Shown here piece after piece: positions 25,317-34,848 of a DNA stretch of 64,000 nt. The stretch lies in NCBI RefSeq assembly GCF_000696185.1, contig NZ_KK853997.1, positions 6,979,383 through 7,043,382 on the forward strand. The letters are read 5' to 3'. The notes under the pieces were generated by a model that did not search any database, had not been told where the DNA came from, and was given only the letters and a program-made list of their open reading frames with translations. Source of the stretch: Kitasatospora cheerisanensis KCTC 2395. Its GTDB lineage: Bacteria > Actinomycetota > Actinomycetes > Streptomycetales > Streptomycetaceae. How positions within the stretch are numbered: position 1 is the stretch's first letter; the number at the start of each line of letters is the position of its first letter. The translations under genes and the position numbers were made by a program.

Positions 25317-26817
25317 AGTGGCGGAGCCGGGGCCAGAGTTCGGACCACGGGGCGACCGTGCCCGCGCACAGCAGTATTGGGGCGTGCTGCTCCTGGTTCG
25401 CGAGACCGTGGCCGTTGTCGACCCGGGCGACCTCGCGGCAGTCTCGGAAAGCGCTTTCCACCTTCGGGTACGGAGCCGGATGGATCAGCAGCACCGGGCC
25501 GGTCGCGGAGTCCGGCGGCGGGCCCCAGTCGGCGAACGACATGTGCCCCGAGTACGGCGCGGGCAGACCGAAGCCACCGCCGTACCTGGCCAGTGCGCCC
25601 GCCTCGCCGTAGTTGCTGGTGAACACCACCGCCCGGCCACGCTGCTCGGCCGGGATCCGCGCCCAGCCCGCACCCGCCGCCCCGGCGAGCTCCGGCCAGC
25701 CGACCTGCTCCGCCGACTCCGGGTACACCCAGGCCAGCGCCGCGAGTTGACGTGCCGGCAGCACCGGCAGGGTGATCACCGCGTTGACCGCGGCCGCCAG
25801 CAGCAGGACGCCGACCAGCCGCACCCGACGGCGCGGCACCGGCCACATCCGCTCCACCGCAGGCTGGCACCCCGCCGCCATCACCAGCAGCAGTGGCGGC
25901 AGCGCGTAGTACGGCTTCCCGCCGAGCAGCAGCACCAGTGCGCACAACCCCAGGTACCCGTACGCCAACGGCCGCGCCCAGGACAGCTCGGCCTCGCCTC
26001 GCAGGCGGCGCAGCCCGGCCAGCCACACCGGGATCAACACCGGTGACAGGTACAGCAGTTGCATCGGTACGAAGGTCAGCCGGTTGGCCACACCGTCCTG
26101 GTCGCTGATGCCCGAGGCGACCGTCAGCTGAGGCCAGCCGTGCCGGGCCTGCCAGTACAGGTTCGGCCCGGCCACCAGCACCGCGAGCAGGGCGCCCACC
26201 CACGGCCACGGGCCGCGCAGGACGCGGCGGTCGCCCGTCCAGGCGATAGAAGGCAAAAGGGCGGCCGCGAGCAGCAGCACCAGATCCTTGTTCAGCAGCG
26301 CGACGCCGACCGCCGCACCGATCGCCGGCCACCAACGGCGCTCACCGGTGCGCAGCAGACGCAGCACCAGCACGCCGATGCCGGTCCAGGCGAACAGGTC
26401 GAAGCTCGCCGTGGACAGCATGTGCCCCAGCGCCAGCACCATCGCCGAGACCGCGGCGCCCGCCGCCGCCAGCGTCTGACCACCCCGACGCGCCCCCAAC
26501 TCCCGTGCGGCCAGCGCCGTCAGGACGATCGTGCCCGCACACAGCAGCACCGCGACCATCCGCAGCCCCAGCGGGCTGTCGCCGAACACGGCCGTGGACA
26601 GCCGGCCCAACAGCGGTGTCAGCGGCGGCTGGTCGACATAGCCCCAGGCGAGGTGCCGTCCGGCGACGAGGAAGTAGAGCTCGTCGCGGTGGAAGCCGTA
26701 GCGGCCGGCCAGGGCCGACTGAAGCGCGGTGACCGCCGCCGCGACGGCGAGCACCGGCCCGCACGCGAACCTCGACAGCGCGGCCGTCGTCGTGGACCCG
26801 TTCCCCCGAATGTCCAT
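25309..26817 (-). CDS. Glycosyltransferase family 39 membrane protein
   Basis: 502-residue multi-pass membrane protein of the ArnT/PMT-like GT39 superfamily, which moves sugars from polyprenyl-phosphate donors on the outer face of the membrane. The catalytic loop has the early acidic motif GFHRDELYFLVAGRHLAWGYVDQPPLTPLL (Asp-Glu). About ten hydrophobic helices follow, then a soluble C-terminal domain. ATG 26817. It could act in cell-envelope or protein glycosylation. Convergent with the DUF5996 gene, so probably not part of the biosynthetic operon. Confidence 0.85.
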   Translation of the reverse strand: MDIRGNGSTTTAALSRFACGPVLAVAAAVTALQSALAGRYGFHRDELYFLVAGRHLAWGYVDQPPLTPLLGRLSTAVFGDSPLGLRMVAVLLCAGTIVLTALAARELGARRGGQTLAAAGAAVSAMVLALGHMLSTASFDLFAWTGIGVLVLRLLRTGERRWWPAIGAAVGVALLNKDLVLLLAAALLPSIAWTGDRRVLRGPWPWVGALLAVLVAGPNLYWQARHGWPQLTVASGISDQDGVANRLTFVPMQLLYLSPVLIPVWLAGLRRLRGEAELSWARPLAYGYLGLCALVLLLGGKPYYALPPLLLVMAAGCQPAVERMWPVPRRRVRLVGVLLLAAAVNAVITLPVLPARQLAALAWVYPESAEQVGWPELAGAAGAGWARIPAEQRGRAVVFTSNYGEAGALARYGGGFGLPAPYSGHMSFADWGPPPDSATGPVLLIHPAPYPKVESAFRDCREVARVDNGHGLANQEQHAPILLCAGTVAPWSELWPRLRHFY

Positions 26818-27040
26818 CCGGCGAGTGTGGCAGACCCCGGGGCCCGCGCCGCCGGCCGGGACGGCAAAACCTCTCCACGGGACGGAAGTCGGAGCCGGCG
26901 GTGATGCCGGGCACTGGGCGCCGGTGCGGTGGCGGGCGAACGGCCGGTGCGACGGGGGCGAACGGTTGGTGCGGCGGGAGCGTTCGGGCGGGGCGGGGAG
27001 CGATTGTTCGGGGGCGGGTGCGCCGTTAGGGTCGGGGGCT

Positions 27041-28039
27041 GTGAACGGCTCTCCGCACTCCAGTGACCTGCCCGTACCGGCTCCGCAGGGCCCGACGCCA
27101 CCGGGCCCGACGCCGCCGGGCGGTGGGGACTTGGCGATGCTCGCCGGGCTGGCCACCGAGACGCGGCGGCCCGAGCACGCGGGGATCGACCTGCTGCCGA
27201 CGGTCGAGATCGCCCGGCTGATGAACGCCGAGGACCGGACCGTCCCGGAGGCCGTCGCCGCCGAACTCCCCGCGATCGCCGCCGCCATCGACGCGATCGC
27301 CGAACGGATGGGCCGGGGCGGCCGGTTGATCCACGCCGGAGCCGGAACCGCCGGACGGCTCGGCGTGCTCGACGCCGCCGAATGCCCGCCGACCTTCAAC
27401 ACCGAGCCCGGCCGGATCGTCGCGCTGATCGCCGGCGGCCCGGCCGCGTTCACCGAGGCCGTGGAGAACGCCGAGGACGACCGCTCGGCCGCGGTCGCCG
27501 ACCTCGACGCCCTGCACCTGACCGCCGAGGACACCGTGGTCGGCATCTCCGCTTCCGGCCGCACCCCGTACGCCGTCGCCGCCGTCGAGCACGCCCGGGC
27601 GCTCGGCGCGCTCACCGTCGGCCTGTCCGGCAACCGGGGCTCCGCGCTGGGCGCCGCCGCGGAGCACGGCATCGAGGTCGTCACCGGGCCCGAACTGCTC
27701 ACCGGCTCCACCCGGTTGAAGGCCGGCACCGCGCAGAAGCTGGTGCTCAACATGATTTCGACGATCACCATGATCCGGCTCGGGAAGACCTACGGGAACC
27801 TGATGGTCGACCTGCGGGCGACCAACGAAAAGCTCCGCGACCGCAGCCGCCGCATCGTCGCCCTCGCCACCGACGCCGAACCCGCCGAGGTCGCTGCCGC
27901 ACTCGACGCCACCGGCGGGCAGGTCAAGAACGCCATCCTGGTGCTGCTCGCCGACATCGACGCCGCCACCGCGGCCGAGCTGCTCGACCGGCACCACGGT
28001 CGGCTGCGCGACGCCGTGCAGGCCGCGACGAAGTACTGA
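27041..28039 (+). CDS. murQ: N-acetylmuramic acid 6-phosphate etherase
   Basis: 332-residue SIS-fold enzyme cleaving the lactyl ether of MurNAc-6-phosphate during cell-wall recycling. Family features: GRLIHAGAGTAGRLGVLDAAECPPTF, the catalytic region AVENAEDD, the sugar-phosphate site VVGISASGRTPYAVAAV, and GSTRLKAGTAQKLVLNMIST. The GTG 27041 start adds a Pro-rich extension of about 35 residues before the conserved LAGLATE; a later start is possible. No linked PTS or MurR-type regulator is visible. Confidence 0.92.
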   Translation: MNGSPHSSDLPVPAPQGPTPPGPTPPGGGDLAMLAGLATETRRPEHAGIDLLPTVEIARLMNAEDRTVPEAVAAELPAIAAAIDAIAERMGRGGRLIHAGAGTAGRLGVLDAAECPPTFNTEPGRIVALIAGGPAAFTEAVENAEDDRSAAVADLDALHLTAEDTVVGISASGRTPYAVAAVEHARALGALTVGLSGNRGSALGAAAEHGIEVVTGPELLTGSTRLKAGTAQKLVLNMISTITMIRLGKTYGNLMVDLRATNEKLRDRSRRIVALATDAEPAEVAAALDATGGQVKNAILVLLADIDAATAAELLDRHHGRLRDAVQAATKY

Positions 28040-28106
28040 CGGGACGGCGGGCTGACGGGCCGGCGTGACGGAGGGGTAGAGGGGACGGTCAACGGGCGTG
28101 CGGGAG

Positions 28107-30176
28107 CTAGAGTTGCTGCTCCGCCCAGATCGTCTTGCCGCGCGCTGTGTGCCGGGTGCCCCAGTTGCGGCACAGCTGGGCGACCAGCAGCAGGCCCCGG
28201 CCGCCCTCGTCGAAGGTGCGGGCCCTGCGCAGGTGCGGGGCCGTGCTGCTGCCGTCCGACACCTCGCAGATCAGCACCCCGCCGTCCCGGATCAGCCGCA
28301 GCTCGATCGGGGGCCGGCCGTAGCGGACCGCGTTGGTGACCAGTTCGCTGACCACCAACTCGGTGACGAACGCCGCCTCTTCGAGCCCCCACTCGGTGAG
28401 CGTGGTCGCCGCGAGCTTGCGGGCCCGCGCCACCTCGGCCGGGTCGCGCCGCAACTCGCAGGCCGCGACGTCCTGTTCGGGCAGCACCCGGGTACGGGCG
28501 AGCAGCAGCGCCACGTCGTCACTCGGCGCCGCCGAGCCGAGCGTCACGGACAGCGCCCGCTCGCACAGCTCCTCCAGCGAGTCCGCAGGCTTCGCGAGCG
28601 CCGAAGCCAGCCGGTCCAGGCCGAGTTCGGGATCGCCGCGCAACTCCGAGGCACGTAGCAGCCCGTCCGTGTACAGGGCCAGCACGCTGCCCTCGGGGAC
28701 GGCGAACTCCGTTGCCTCGAACGGCAGTCCGCCCAGGCCGAGCGGCGGGCCGGGCGGCAGCACCGGGAAGGTCGGCTCACCGTCCGGGCCGATCAGCACC
28801 GGCCCCGGATGACCTGCCCGGGCCAGCGCGCAGGACCGCGCCACCGGGTCGTACACCGCGTACAGGCAGGTCGCGCCGACGCTGCCGCCCGCCCAGGCGG
28901 TGCCGCCGTCCGGCTGCTCGTCCAGATCCACCCGGAGCACCAAGTCGTCCAGGTGGGTGAGGAGTTCGTCCGGCGGCATGTCGATGTCGGCCAGCGTGCG
29001 GACCGCCGTCCGCAACCGTCCCATCGCCGCCGCGGCAGGCACCCCGTGGCCCACCACATCGCCCACCACCAGCGCCACCCGGGCGCCGGACAGCGGGATC
29101 ACGTCGAACCAGTCACCGCCCACCCCGTCCCGGCCGCTCACCGGCAGGTAGCGGAACGCCACCTCCACCGCCGCCTGCCGCGGCGTCCGCGAGGGCAACA
29201 GCGAACGCTGCAGGGCGAGCGCGGTGTTGCGCTGCAGGGTGTACTGGCGCGCGTTGTCCACCGACAGCGCCGCACGGGCCGTCAACTCGGTGGCCAGCAC
29301 CAGGTCGTCCTCGTCGAACGGGGCGGGCGAGCGGTGCCGCAGGAAGATCGCCACCCCGAGTGTCACCCCACGCGCCGTCAACGGCACCAGCAACGCGGAG
29401 TGAATGCCGAACTCGGTGGTGATCTTCTCCCGGCGCGGCTCCTGGTCGATCCAGCCGCGCAGGATCGGATCGCGCACGTCCGTCCGCAACGGCCGCCCCG
29501 AGGTCAGCACCTGCGCCACCGGCGACTCCGGAATGATCACGTCACGGGCGCCGGCCGCCACCGCCGACTCCGGGCAGCCCGGCAGCACCGACTGCTGCGC
29601 CACCCGGTAGAACACCAGGCCCGCACCGGACGGCGGCGCGCCGCCGAACACCGAGTCCAACAGGTCGACGGCCACGAAATCCGCGAAGCCCTCCGTGCCG
29701 ACGTCCGCCAACTCCTGGGCGGTGCGCTCCACTTCGAGCGTCGAGCCGATCCGCAGGCCGGCCGTGCCGAGCATCGCCAGCCGCCGCCGCGCCAGATCCT
29801 CCGGACGGCCCGAGCGGTCCGAGACCTCCCCGACCGCGACCGGCGCCTCCGCCGCCAGCGGCTGCAAGGGCTGCGCGGACACCACCCAGACCGGCTCCGC
29901 GTCCGCCGTCCGGACCGGGACCACGCCCAACTCCACCGCCACCGGCCCGTCCACCGACCGGGCCAGCCGCACCATCCCGGTGAACGGCTTGCGCCGAACC
30001 ACCGCGCGCAGCAAGGAGATCGGGGCGTCCCCGGCCAGCAGGTCGAACGCGGAACGGCCCAGCACCCGGCTCGCCGGGAACCCCGACATCCGCTCGGCGG
30101 CCGCCGACCAGCCCGTGACCGAGCCGCCGCCGTCCACCGTCGCAGCCGCCGCACGGCCCGGAACCCGTGTCGCCAT
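28107..30176 (-). CDS. PAS/GAF SpoIIE-type serine phosphatase with ATPase domain
   Basis: 689-residue cytoplasmic signalling protein. Order: PAS-like N-terminus (GWSAAAERMSGFPASRVLGRSAFDLL, about 25-110), GAF domain (about 150-320), PP2C/SpoIIE phosphatase (VGGDWFDVIPL, VVGDVVGHG, YTDGLLRA, PSDDVALLL; about 340-560) and a HATPase_c domain of the anti-sigma kinase type (ELVTNAVRYGRPP, GRGLLLVAQL; about 575-689). This is a typical streptomycete architecture thought to control partner-switching anti-sigma networks. ATG 30176. Divergent from the histidine kinase. Confidence 0.9.
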   Translation of the reverse strand: MATRVPGRAAAATVDGGGSVTGWSAAAERMSGFPASRVLGRSAFDLLAGDAPISLLRAVVRRKPFTGMVRLARSVDGPVAVELGVVPVRTADAEPVWVVSAQPLQPLAAEAPVAVGEVSDRSGRPEDLARRRLAMLGTAGLRIGSTLEVERTAQELADVGTEGFADFVAVDLLDSVFGGAPPSGAGLVFYRVAQQSVLPGCPESAVAAGARDVIIPESPVAQVLTSGRPLRTDVRDPILRGWIDQEPRREKITTEFGIHSALLVPLTARGVTLGVAIFLRHRSPAPFDEDDLVLATELTARAALSVDNARQYTLQRNTALALQRSLLPSRTPRQAAVEVAFRYLPVSGRDGVGGDWFDVIPLSGARVALVVGDVVGHGVPAAAAMGRLRTAVRTLADIDMPPDELLTHLDDLVLRVDLDEQPDGGTAWAGGSVGATCLYAVYDPVARSCALARAGHPGPVLIGPDGEPTFPVLPPGPPLGLGGLPFEATEFAVPEGSVLALYTDGLLRASELRGDPELGLDRLASALAKPADSLEELCERALSVTLGSAAPSDDVALLLARTRVLPEQDVAACELRRDPAEVARARKLAATTLTEWGLEEAAFVTELVVSELVTNAVRYGRPPIELRLIRDGGVLICEVSDGSSTAPHLRRARTFDEGGRGLLLVAQLCRNWGTRHTARGKTIWAEQQL

Positions 30177-30544
30177 GTCCGCACATCCCCCTTCGGAGCA
30201 GCAACCCCCAGGCCATGCCCTCAGCATCACCCGGCGACGCGAACGCCTCAAACCGCCACGCCGTGAGGCGGCGGGCTCGGTGAAAGCGGCCGCCGGCCGG
30301 TAGCCGCTGGTGGGACGGGAGACGCTCGGCGGTGGGTCGGCCGACGGCGGGAGGGGACGCGGTCGGTGGTGGGACCGACCATGGTCACCGGCGGGACGGG
30401 ACGCGGTCGGCGGTGGGGCGGTCAGGGGTTCGCGGTTGGACGGGCGGCGGGCGGCGGGCGGTGGTGGGGACGGCCGGCAGCCGGCGGGCGGTGGCCGCAG
30501 GGAAGCGGGAGGGCCCGGTGTGAGGAGCGGGTACGCTGCCGCGC
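30177..30544. other. G-rich repetitive intergenic region
   Basis: About 370 bp between divergent genes. From 30310 to 30490 it has imperfect repeats resembling GACGCGGTCGGCGGTGGG and long GGCGGGC runs. No gene is supported; promoters for both flanking genes should lie here. Confidence 0.5.
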
Positions 30545-31795
30545 ATGAACGGCGGTGGCGGAGACGAGCGGGAGACCGCGGTGCTGGCCGCGCTCGCCGA
30601 ACTGGACCGGATCGACCGCGAGCGCGCCCACCGGACCGGCCTGCTGGACACCCGTCGCACGCTCCGCGCCGTCGCCGAACGGGTCCGCGCCGAGCACGGC
30701 TTCGAACTGAGCCTCGGCGGGCTGGTGGAGGGCCCCGACCTGGTGCTCCGGGCCTGGTCGGGGACGCGCCACGAAACCCTGCACGACCTGCGGATCCCGC
30801 TCGGACTCGGCCTCGGCGGGCGGGTGGTGGCCGTCGGCAGCGCCGTCGTGGTCCGCGACTACTACCGCTCCAGCCGGATCACCCACGACTTCGACCCGCA
30901 GGTCGGCCGCGAAGCCGTCACCGGCATGGTCGGCCTCCCGATCGGCACCGGCCCCGCCCGAGGCGTCCTCTACGGCGCCACCCGCGGCAGCGGACAGATC
31001 GGCGACAGCGCGATCGACGGCCTGACCCGGCTCGCCCACCTCGCCACCCTCGCCGTCGACGTCGCCGACGGAGCCGCCACCCTCGCCGACGCGGCCGTCA
31101 CCGGCGAACGCCGCCGGATCGCCGCCGAACTGCACGACGGCGTCGGCGCCATGCTGTTCGGCCTCGGAAGCTCCGTCCGCGACCTGCGCACCGACACCGC
31201 CCAGCACCCCGAACTCGCCGACCGCCTGCACCGCCTCGAACGCGAACTCGGCGACGCAGCCGCCACCCTGCGCGCCGCCGTCGCCCGCCTGCACCGCGAC
31301 CGGCCCGCCGACTCCGACGGCGGAAACCCCGGCGACCGCCTCGCCGCCGACCTCGCCGAGACGCTCCGCCGCTTCGAACAGCGCACCGGCATCCCCGCCG
31401 CCTTCGTCCCCATCGGCCCCGCCCCGCAGCTGGACGCCGAACGCGCGGCCCTGCTGCGCCGCACCGTCGCCGAAGGCCTGCTCAACGTGGAGAAGCACGC
31501 CGAGGCCGACTCCGTCGCCGTCACCCTCACTCACGACCGCCACCGGCTCGACCTCGCCGTCATCGACGACGGGCCGGGCCCGGACCCCAACGGGAAACCG
31601 CTTTCCAGCACTGGCCCGGGGACTGTCGGCCCGACCGCGACAGCCACCGGCGCCGGCCTGCCCGGGCTGCGCGCCCGGTACGAGAGCCTCGGCGGCAGCC
31701 TCCACCTGCACAGCGACGAGGACGGCACCACCCTGCGCGGCGAACTCCCGCTCCTCGCCCCGCCCGTACCGGCCCCGGCGCGCCCGCTGAGCTGA
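30545..31795 (+). CDS. GAF-domain sensor histidine kinase (HisKA_3)
   Basis: 416-residue cytoplasmic kinase. The GAF domain spans about residues 30-175. The dimerisation/phosphoacceptor helix is ERRRIAAELHDGVGAMLFGLG (His in LHDG, about 199). The ATPase domain has VAEGLLNVEKHAEA (N box) and GAGLPGLRARYESLGG (G box). It belongs to the NarL/DesK-type group that pairs with LuxR-family regulators. The convergent LuxR regulator gene at 31908-32552 and the acyl-CoA ligase beyond it form a recurring actinobacterial arrangement. ATG 30545. Confidence 0.88.
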   Translation: MNGGGGDERETAVLAALAELDRIDRERAHRTGLLDTRRTLRAVAERVRAEHGFELSLGGLVEGPDLVLRAWSGTRHETLHDLRIPLGLGLGGRVVAVGSAVVVRDYYRSSRITHDFDPQVGREAVTGMVGLPIGTGPARGVLYGATRGSGQIGDSAIDGLTRLAHLATLAVDVADGAATLADAAVTGERRRIAAELHDGVGAMLFGLGSSVRDLRTDTAQHPELADRLHRLERELGDAAATLRAAVARLHRDRPADSDGGNPGDRLAADLAETLRRFEQRTGIPAAFVPIGPAPQLDAERAALLRRTVAEGLLNVEKHAEADSVAVTLTHDRHRLDLAVIDDGPGPDPNGKPLSSTGPGTVGPTATATGAGLPGLRARYESLGGSLHLHSDEDGTTLRGELPLLAPPVPAPARPLS

Positions 31796-31907
31796 CGGGG
31801 CGTCGCAGGTCGCGGAGGACGGCGCGGGGGAAGGCCAAGATGGTGCGACGGCACCGGGCGGGCGGCGGCGGTGGCCCGAGGTGACGGTGCATCGGATGCC
31901 GGCGGCG

Positions 31908-32552
31908 TCAGAGCAGTTGCTCCTGCTGGGCCCGGCGGATCGCCTCCACCCGGTTGCGGGCGCCGAGCTTGTGCATGGCGGTCTGCAGGTACGTCTTGAC
32001 GGTGTTCCGGGTCAGGCCGAGTTCCTCGGCGATCTCCGGGTTGGTGCGGCCGGTCGCGGCGGAGCGGATCACGTCGTACTCGCGCCGGCTGAGCGACAGC
32101 CCGAACAGCCGGGCCTGCAACTGCGCCGGCGCCGAGCCGTTCAGCCGCGGATCGAGCACGCGCCGCCCGGCGGCGGCCAACCGCAGCTGGGCGACCAGAT
32201 CGGTGTCGGTGACGTCCTTCAGCAGGCAGCCGTGCGCCCCGGCCGCGAGGGCCGCGGAAAGCGCATTCCGATCCTCGAACGCGGTGAACAGCACCACCCG
32301 GGCGTCCGGCGCGGCGGCCCGCAGCAGCGGCACCGTCTGCGCGCCCGGCAGGTCCGGCAACCGCAGGTCGAGCAGCACCACGTCCGGGCGCAGCGCCCCG
32401 GCCAGGTCGACGCCCTCGCGCGCCGTCCGGGCCGACCCGACCACCGACACGTCCTCGGCCCGCCGGATCAACGTGGACACGCCGTCGCACACCACGGGAT
32501 GGTCGTCGACGACCAGGACCCGTACGGTACGACCAGTGGAGCCATCCGCCAT
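31908..32552 (-). CDS. NarL/LuxR-family response regulator
   Basis: 214-residue regulator: receiver domain with Asp-Asp (VLVVDDHPVV), phosphoacceptor Asp in VVLLDLRLPD, the Thr in LFTAFED and Lys in CLLKDVT, then a LuxR helix-turn-helix (LSRREYDVIRSAATGRTNPEIAEELGLTRNTVKTYLQTAMHKLGARNRVEAI). Convergent with the GAF histidine kinase and divergent from the acyl-CoA ligase at 32647, which is its likely target together with other genes. Confidence 0.9.
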   Translation of the reverse strand: MADGSTGRTVRVLVVDDHPVVCDGVSTLIRRAEDVSVVGSARTAREGVDLAGALRPDVVLLDLRLPDLPGAQTVPLLRAAAPDARVVLFTAFEDRNALSAALAAGAHGCLLKDVTDTDLVAQLRLAAAGRRVLDPRLNGSAPAQLQARLFGLSLSRREYDVIRSAATGRTNPEIAEELGLTRNTVKTYLQTAMHKLGARNRVEAIRRAQQEQLL

Positions 32553-32646
32553 CCGAGCGAACTCTCCTCTCCAGGTGGGGGGACCGCAGGGTTGCGGCCA
32601 GCGGAAATATTGGGTGCGACGGTAACTGAAGCAGAGGGGTCAGGCC

Positions 32647-34494
32647 ATGGGCTCAGCCGAGAACGTCCATAACAATGAGCACTCGCCGTCGCGGCCGGGC
32701 ACCGGCACAGGGGACGGTGCAGCTGGCGGGGCAGGGGCCGGCACAAGGACCGCCGGGCCGCGACCGGGCCGGGCCGAGTCCGCCGCGAACTTCCACGCCG
32801 CCCGCGAGGTGCTCTGGCAGAACGCCACCGACTACGACACCGCGTACCGCACCTTCGAGTGGCCGGAGCTGGGCGAGTTCAACTGGGCGCTGGACCATTT
32901 CGACCCGATGGCGCGCGGCAACGACCGGCCCGCGCTGTGGGTGGTCGAACCCGACGGCCGCGAGCGCGTCCACACCTTCGACCAGCTCGCCCGCCGCTCC
33001 GACCAGGTCGCCAACCACCTGCGCGAACTCGGCCTCGGCCGGGGCGACCGGGTGCTGGTGATGCTCGGCAACGTCAGCGAACTGTGGGAGGTGATGCTCG
33101 GCGCGATCAAGCTCGGAGTGGTGCTGATCCCCGCCACCCTGCTGCTGTCCGCCGAGGACCTCGCCGACCGCCTCGACCGCGGCGAGGTGCGCGCCGTGAT
33201 CGCCGCCGCCGAGGTCGCCGACCGCTTCGCCGGCCTCGACGGCGCGCCGCTGCGGATCGCCGTCCGCAGCACCGGGGACGCCGACGCCGATGGCTCCGGG
33301 GCGGTGCCCGAGGGCTGGCACGACTACGCCCAGGTCGACTCCGCCGCCGAGACGTTCACCCCAGAGGGCCTCACCCTCGCCGAGGACCCGCTGCTGCTGT
33401 ACTTCACCTCCGGCACCACCTCCAAGCCGAAGCTGGTCGAGCACACCCACGCCTCGTACCCGGTCGGCCACCTGTCCACCATGTACTGGATCGGGCTGCG
33501 CCCCGGCGACGTCCACCTCAACATCTCCTCGCCGGGCTGGGCCAAGCACGCCTGGAGCAACCTGTTCGCGCCGTGGAACGCCGGGGCCACCGTGCTGGTC
33601 TTCAACTACGGCCGGTTCGACGCCCAGCAGTTGCTCGACGTGATCGCCCGCTGCCGGGTCACCACGCTGTGCGCCCCGCCGACCGTCTGGCGGATGCTGA
33701 TCCAGGCCGACCTCGGCGCGCACCGCACCGAACTGCGCGAACTCGTCGGCGCCGGCGAGCCGTTGAACCCCGAGGTGATCGAACAGGTCCGCGCCGCCTG
33801 GGGCCTGACCATCCGGGACGGCTTCGGTCAGACCGAGACCACCTGCCAGATCGGCAACAGCCCCGGCCAGCCCGTCAAGCCCGGCTCGATGGGACGGCCG
33901 CTGCCCGGCTACCACGTCGCCCTGCTCGACCCGGACGGAAAGCCCGGCAGCGAAGGCGAGTTGAGCCTCGACCTGGCCCGCCGCCCGCTCGGTCTGATGC
34001 GCGGCTACCGGGGCGACGCCGAACGCACCGCCGACGCCATGCGCGACGGCTACTACCGCACCGGCGACGTCGCCGCCCAGGACGACGACGGATACATCAC
34101 CTACGTCGGCCGCGCCGACGACGTGTTCAAGGCCAGCGACTACCGGATCTCCCCGTTCGAGCTGGAGAGCGTCCTGATCGAACACCCCGCCGTCGCCGAG
34201 GCCGCCGTCGTCCCCTCGCCCGACCCGCTGCGCCTGGCCGTCCCGAAGGCGTACGTGGTGCTGGTCGAGGGCCGCACCCCCGGCCCCGAACTCGCCCGGG
34301 ACATCCTGGCGTTCACCCGGGAGAAGCTCAGTGCGTACAAGCGGATCCGCCGCCTCGAGTTCGGCGAGTTGCCGAAGACCATCTCCGGCAAGATCCGCCG
34401 CGTCGAACTCCGCACCCACGAGGCGGAGCGCGCCGGCGACCGCAACCCGAACGAGTACCTGGACAGCGACTTCCCGGAACTCCGCCAGGGCTGA
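32647..34494 (+). CDS. Medium-chain-type acyl-CoA synthetase
   Basis: 615-residue AMP-forming ligase of the MACS group. Motifs: YFTSGTTSKPKLVEHTH (P-loop), LNISSPGWAKHAWSNLFAPW, DGFGQTETTCQIGN, YYRTGDVAAQDDDGYITYVGRADDVFKASDYRISPFELES and the C-terminal lysine in PKTISGKIRR. It should activate a medium-chain, branched or aryl acid as CoA thioester. An Ala/Gly-rich N-terminal extension (about 45 residues) precedes the conserved start. ATG 32647 follows GAGGGG. The adjacent two-component pair probably controls it. Confidence 0.9.
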   Translation: MGSAENVHNNEHSPSRPGTGTGDGAAGGAGAGTRTAGPRPGRAESAANFHAAREVLWQNATDYDTAYRTFEWPELGEFNWALDHFDPMARGNDRPALWVVEPDGRERVHTFDQLARRSDQVANHLRELGLGRGDRVLVMLGNVSELWEVMLGAIKLGVVLIPATLLLSAEDLADRLDRGEVRAVIAAAEVADRFAGLDGAPLRIAVRSTGDADADGSGAVPEGWHDYAQVDSAAETFTPEGLTLAEDPLLLYFTSGTTSKPKLVEHTHASYPVGHLSTMYWIGLRPGDVHLNISSPGWAKHAWSNLFAPWNAGATVLVFNYGRFDAQQLLDVIARCRVTTLCAPPTVWRMLIQADLGAHRTELRELVGAGEPLNPEVIEQVRAAWGLTIRDGFGQTETTCQIGNSPGQPVKPGSMGRPLPGYHVALLDPDGKPGSEGELSLDLARRPLGLMRGYRGDAERTADAMRDGYYRTGDVAAQDDDGYITYVGRADDVFKASDYRISPFELESVLIEHPAVAEAAVVPSPDPLRLAVPKAYVVLVEGRTPGPELARDILAFTREKLSAYKRIRRLEFGELPKTISGKIRRVELRTHEAERAGDRNPNEYLDSDFPELRQG

Positions 34495-34553
34495 GCGCCG
34501 CTGCCGGGAGACGGACTGGACGGACAGGCGGACAGGCGGCGGACGGAGGAACA

Positions 34554-34727
34554 GGAAACCGCTTTCCGCGCACCCTCGCCGCTCGGAGCCGCCGAGCGGA
34601 ACGGTGCACGGAAAGCGATTTCCCGCCGTTCGAGTGGAGGGGTGGAAAGCGCTTACCGCGTGGCCCCGAGAGGGTAGTGGAAAGCGCTTACCGTGCCGGA
34701 GAGAGTGAGGGCCGGAAAGCGCTTGCC
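34554..34727. repeat. Five GGAAAGCGCTTNCC palindromes in front of the tRNA pair
   Basis: Copies at 34554-34567 (GGAAACCGCTTTCC), 34610-34623 (GGAAAGCGATTTCC), 34644-34657, 34679-34692 (both GGAAAGCGCTTACC) and 34714-34727 (GGAAAGCGCTTGCC). The last four are spaced 34-35 bp apart. Together they fill the gap between the acyl-CoA ligase stop and the tRNA-like genes. The same 14-mer occurs singly elsewhere in the window. Confidence 0.9.
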
Positions 34728-34764
34728 GATCTTCCGGTGCGTACCGGTAGCATCTCCTCATCTC

Positions 34765-34836
34765 CCGGGCGTAGCGCAGCGGTTGGCGCAGCGCGTAGAC
34801 AACGCGTTCACGCCGGTTCGAATCCGGCCCCCGCGA
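34765..34836 (+). tRNA. tRNA-like sequence, diverged copy of the next tRNA
   Basis: The T-arm is perfect (GCCGG, TTCGAAT, CCGGC), the D-arm is plausible (TAGCGCAGCGGTTGGCGCA), and the anticodon stem is GCGCG/CGCGT. But the anticodon loop TAGACAA has A instead of U at position 33 (nominal anticodon GAC), and the two acceptor strands (CCGGGCG and CCCCGCG) do not pair properly. It shares 20- and 10-bp identical blocks with the next tRNA at an 84-85 bp offset. Probably a decayed or altered duplicate rather than a working valine tRNA. Confidence 0.45.
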
Positions 34837-34848
34837 GGTCCCGGCGAC

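Noticed and set aside
22984..26046. 1020-codon plus-strand frame
   Set aside because: It is an Arg/Pro-rich shadow of the condensation-domain and DUF5996 genes, which are in other frames and have real motifs.
34554..34727. CRISPR-like or iteron replication origin
   Set aside because: The repeat is a 14-bp palindrome with few copies, no unique 30-40 bp spacers, and no replication initiator gene nearby.
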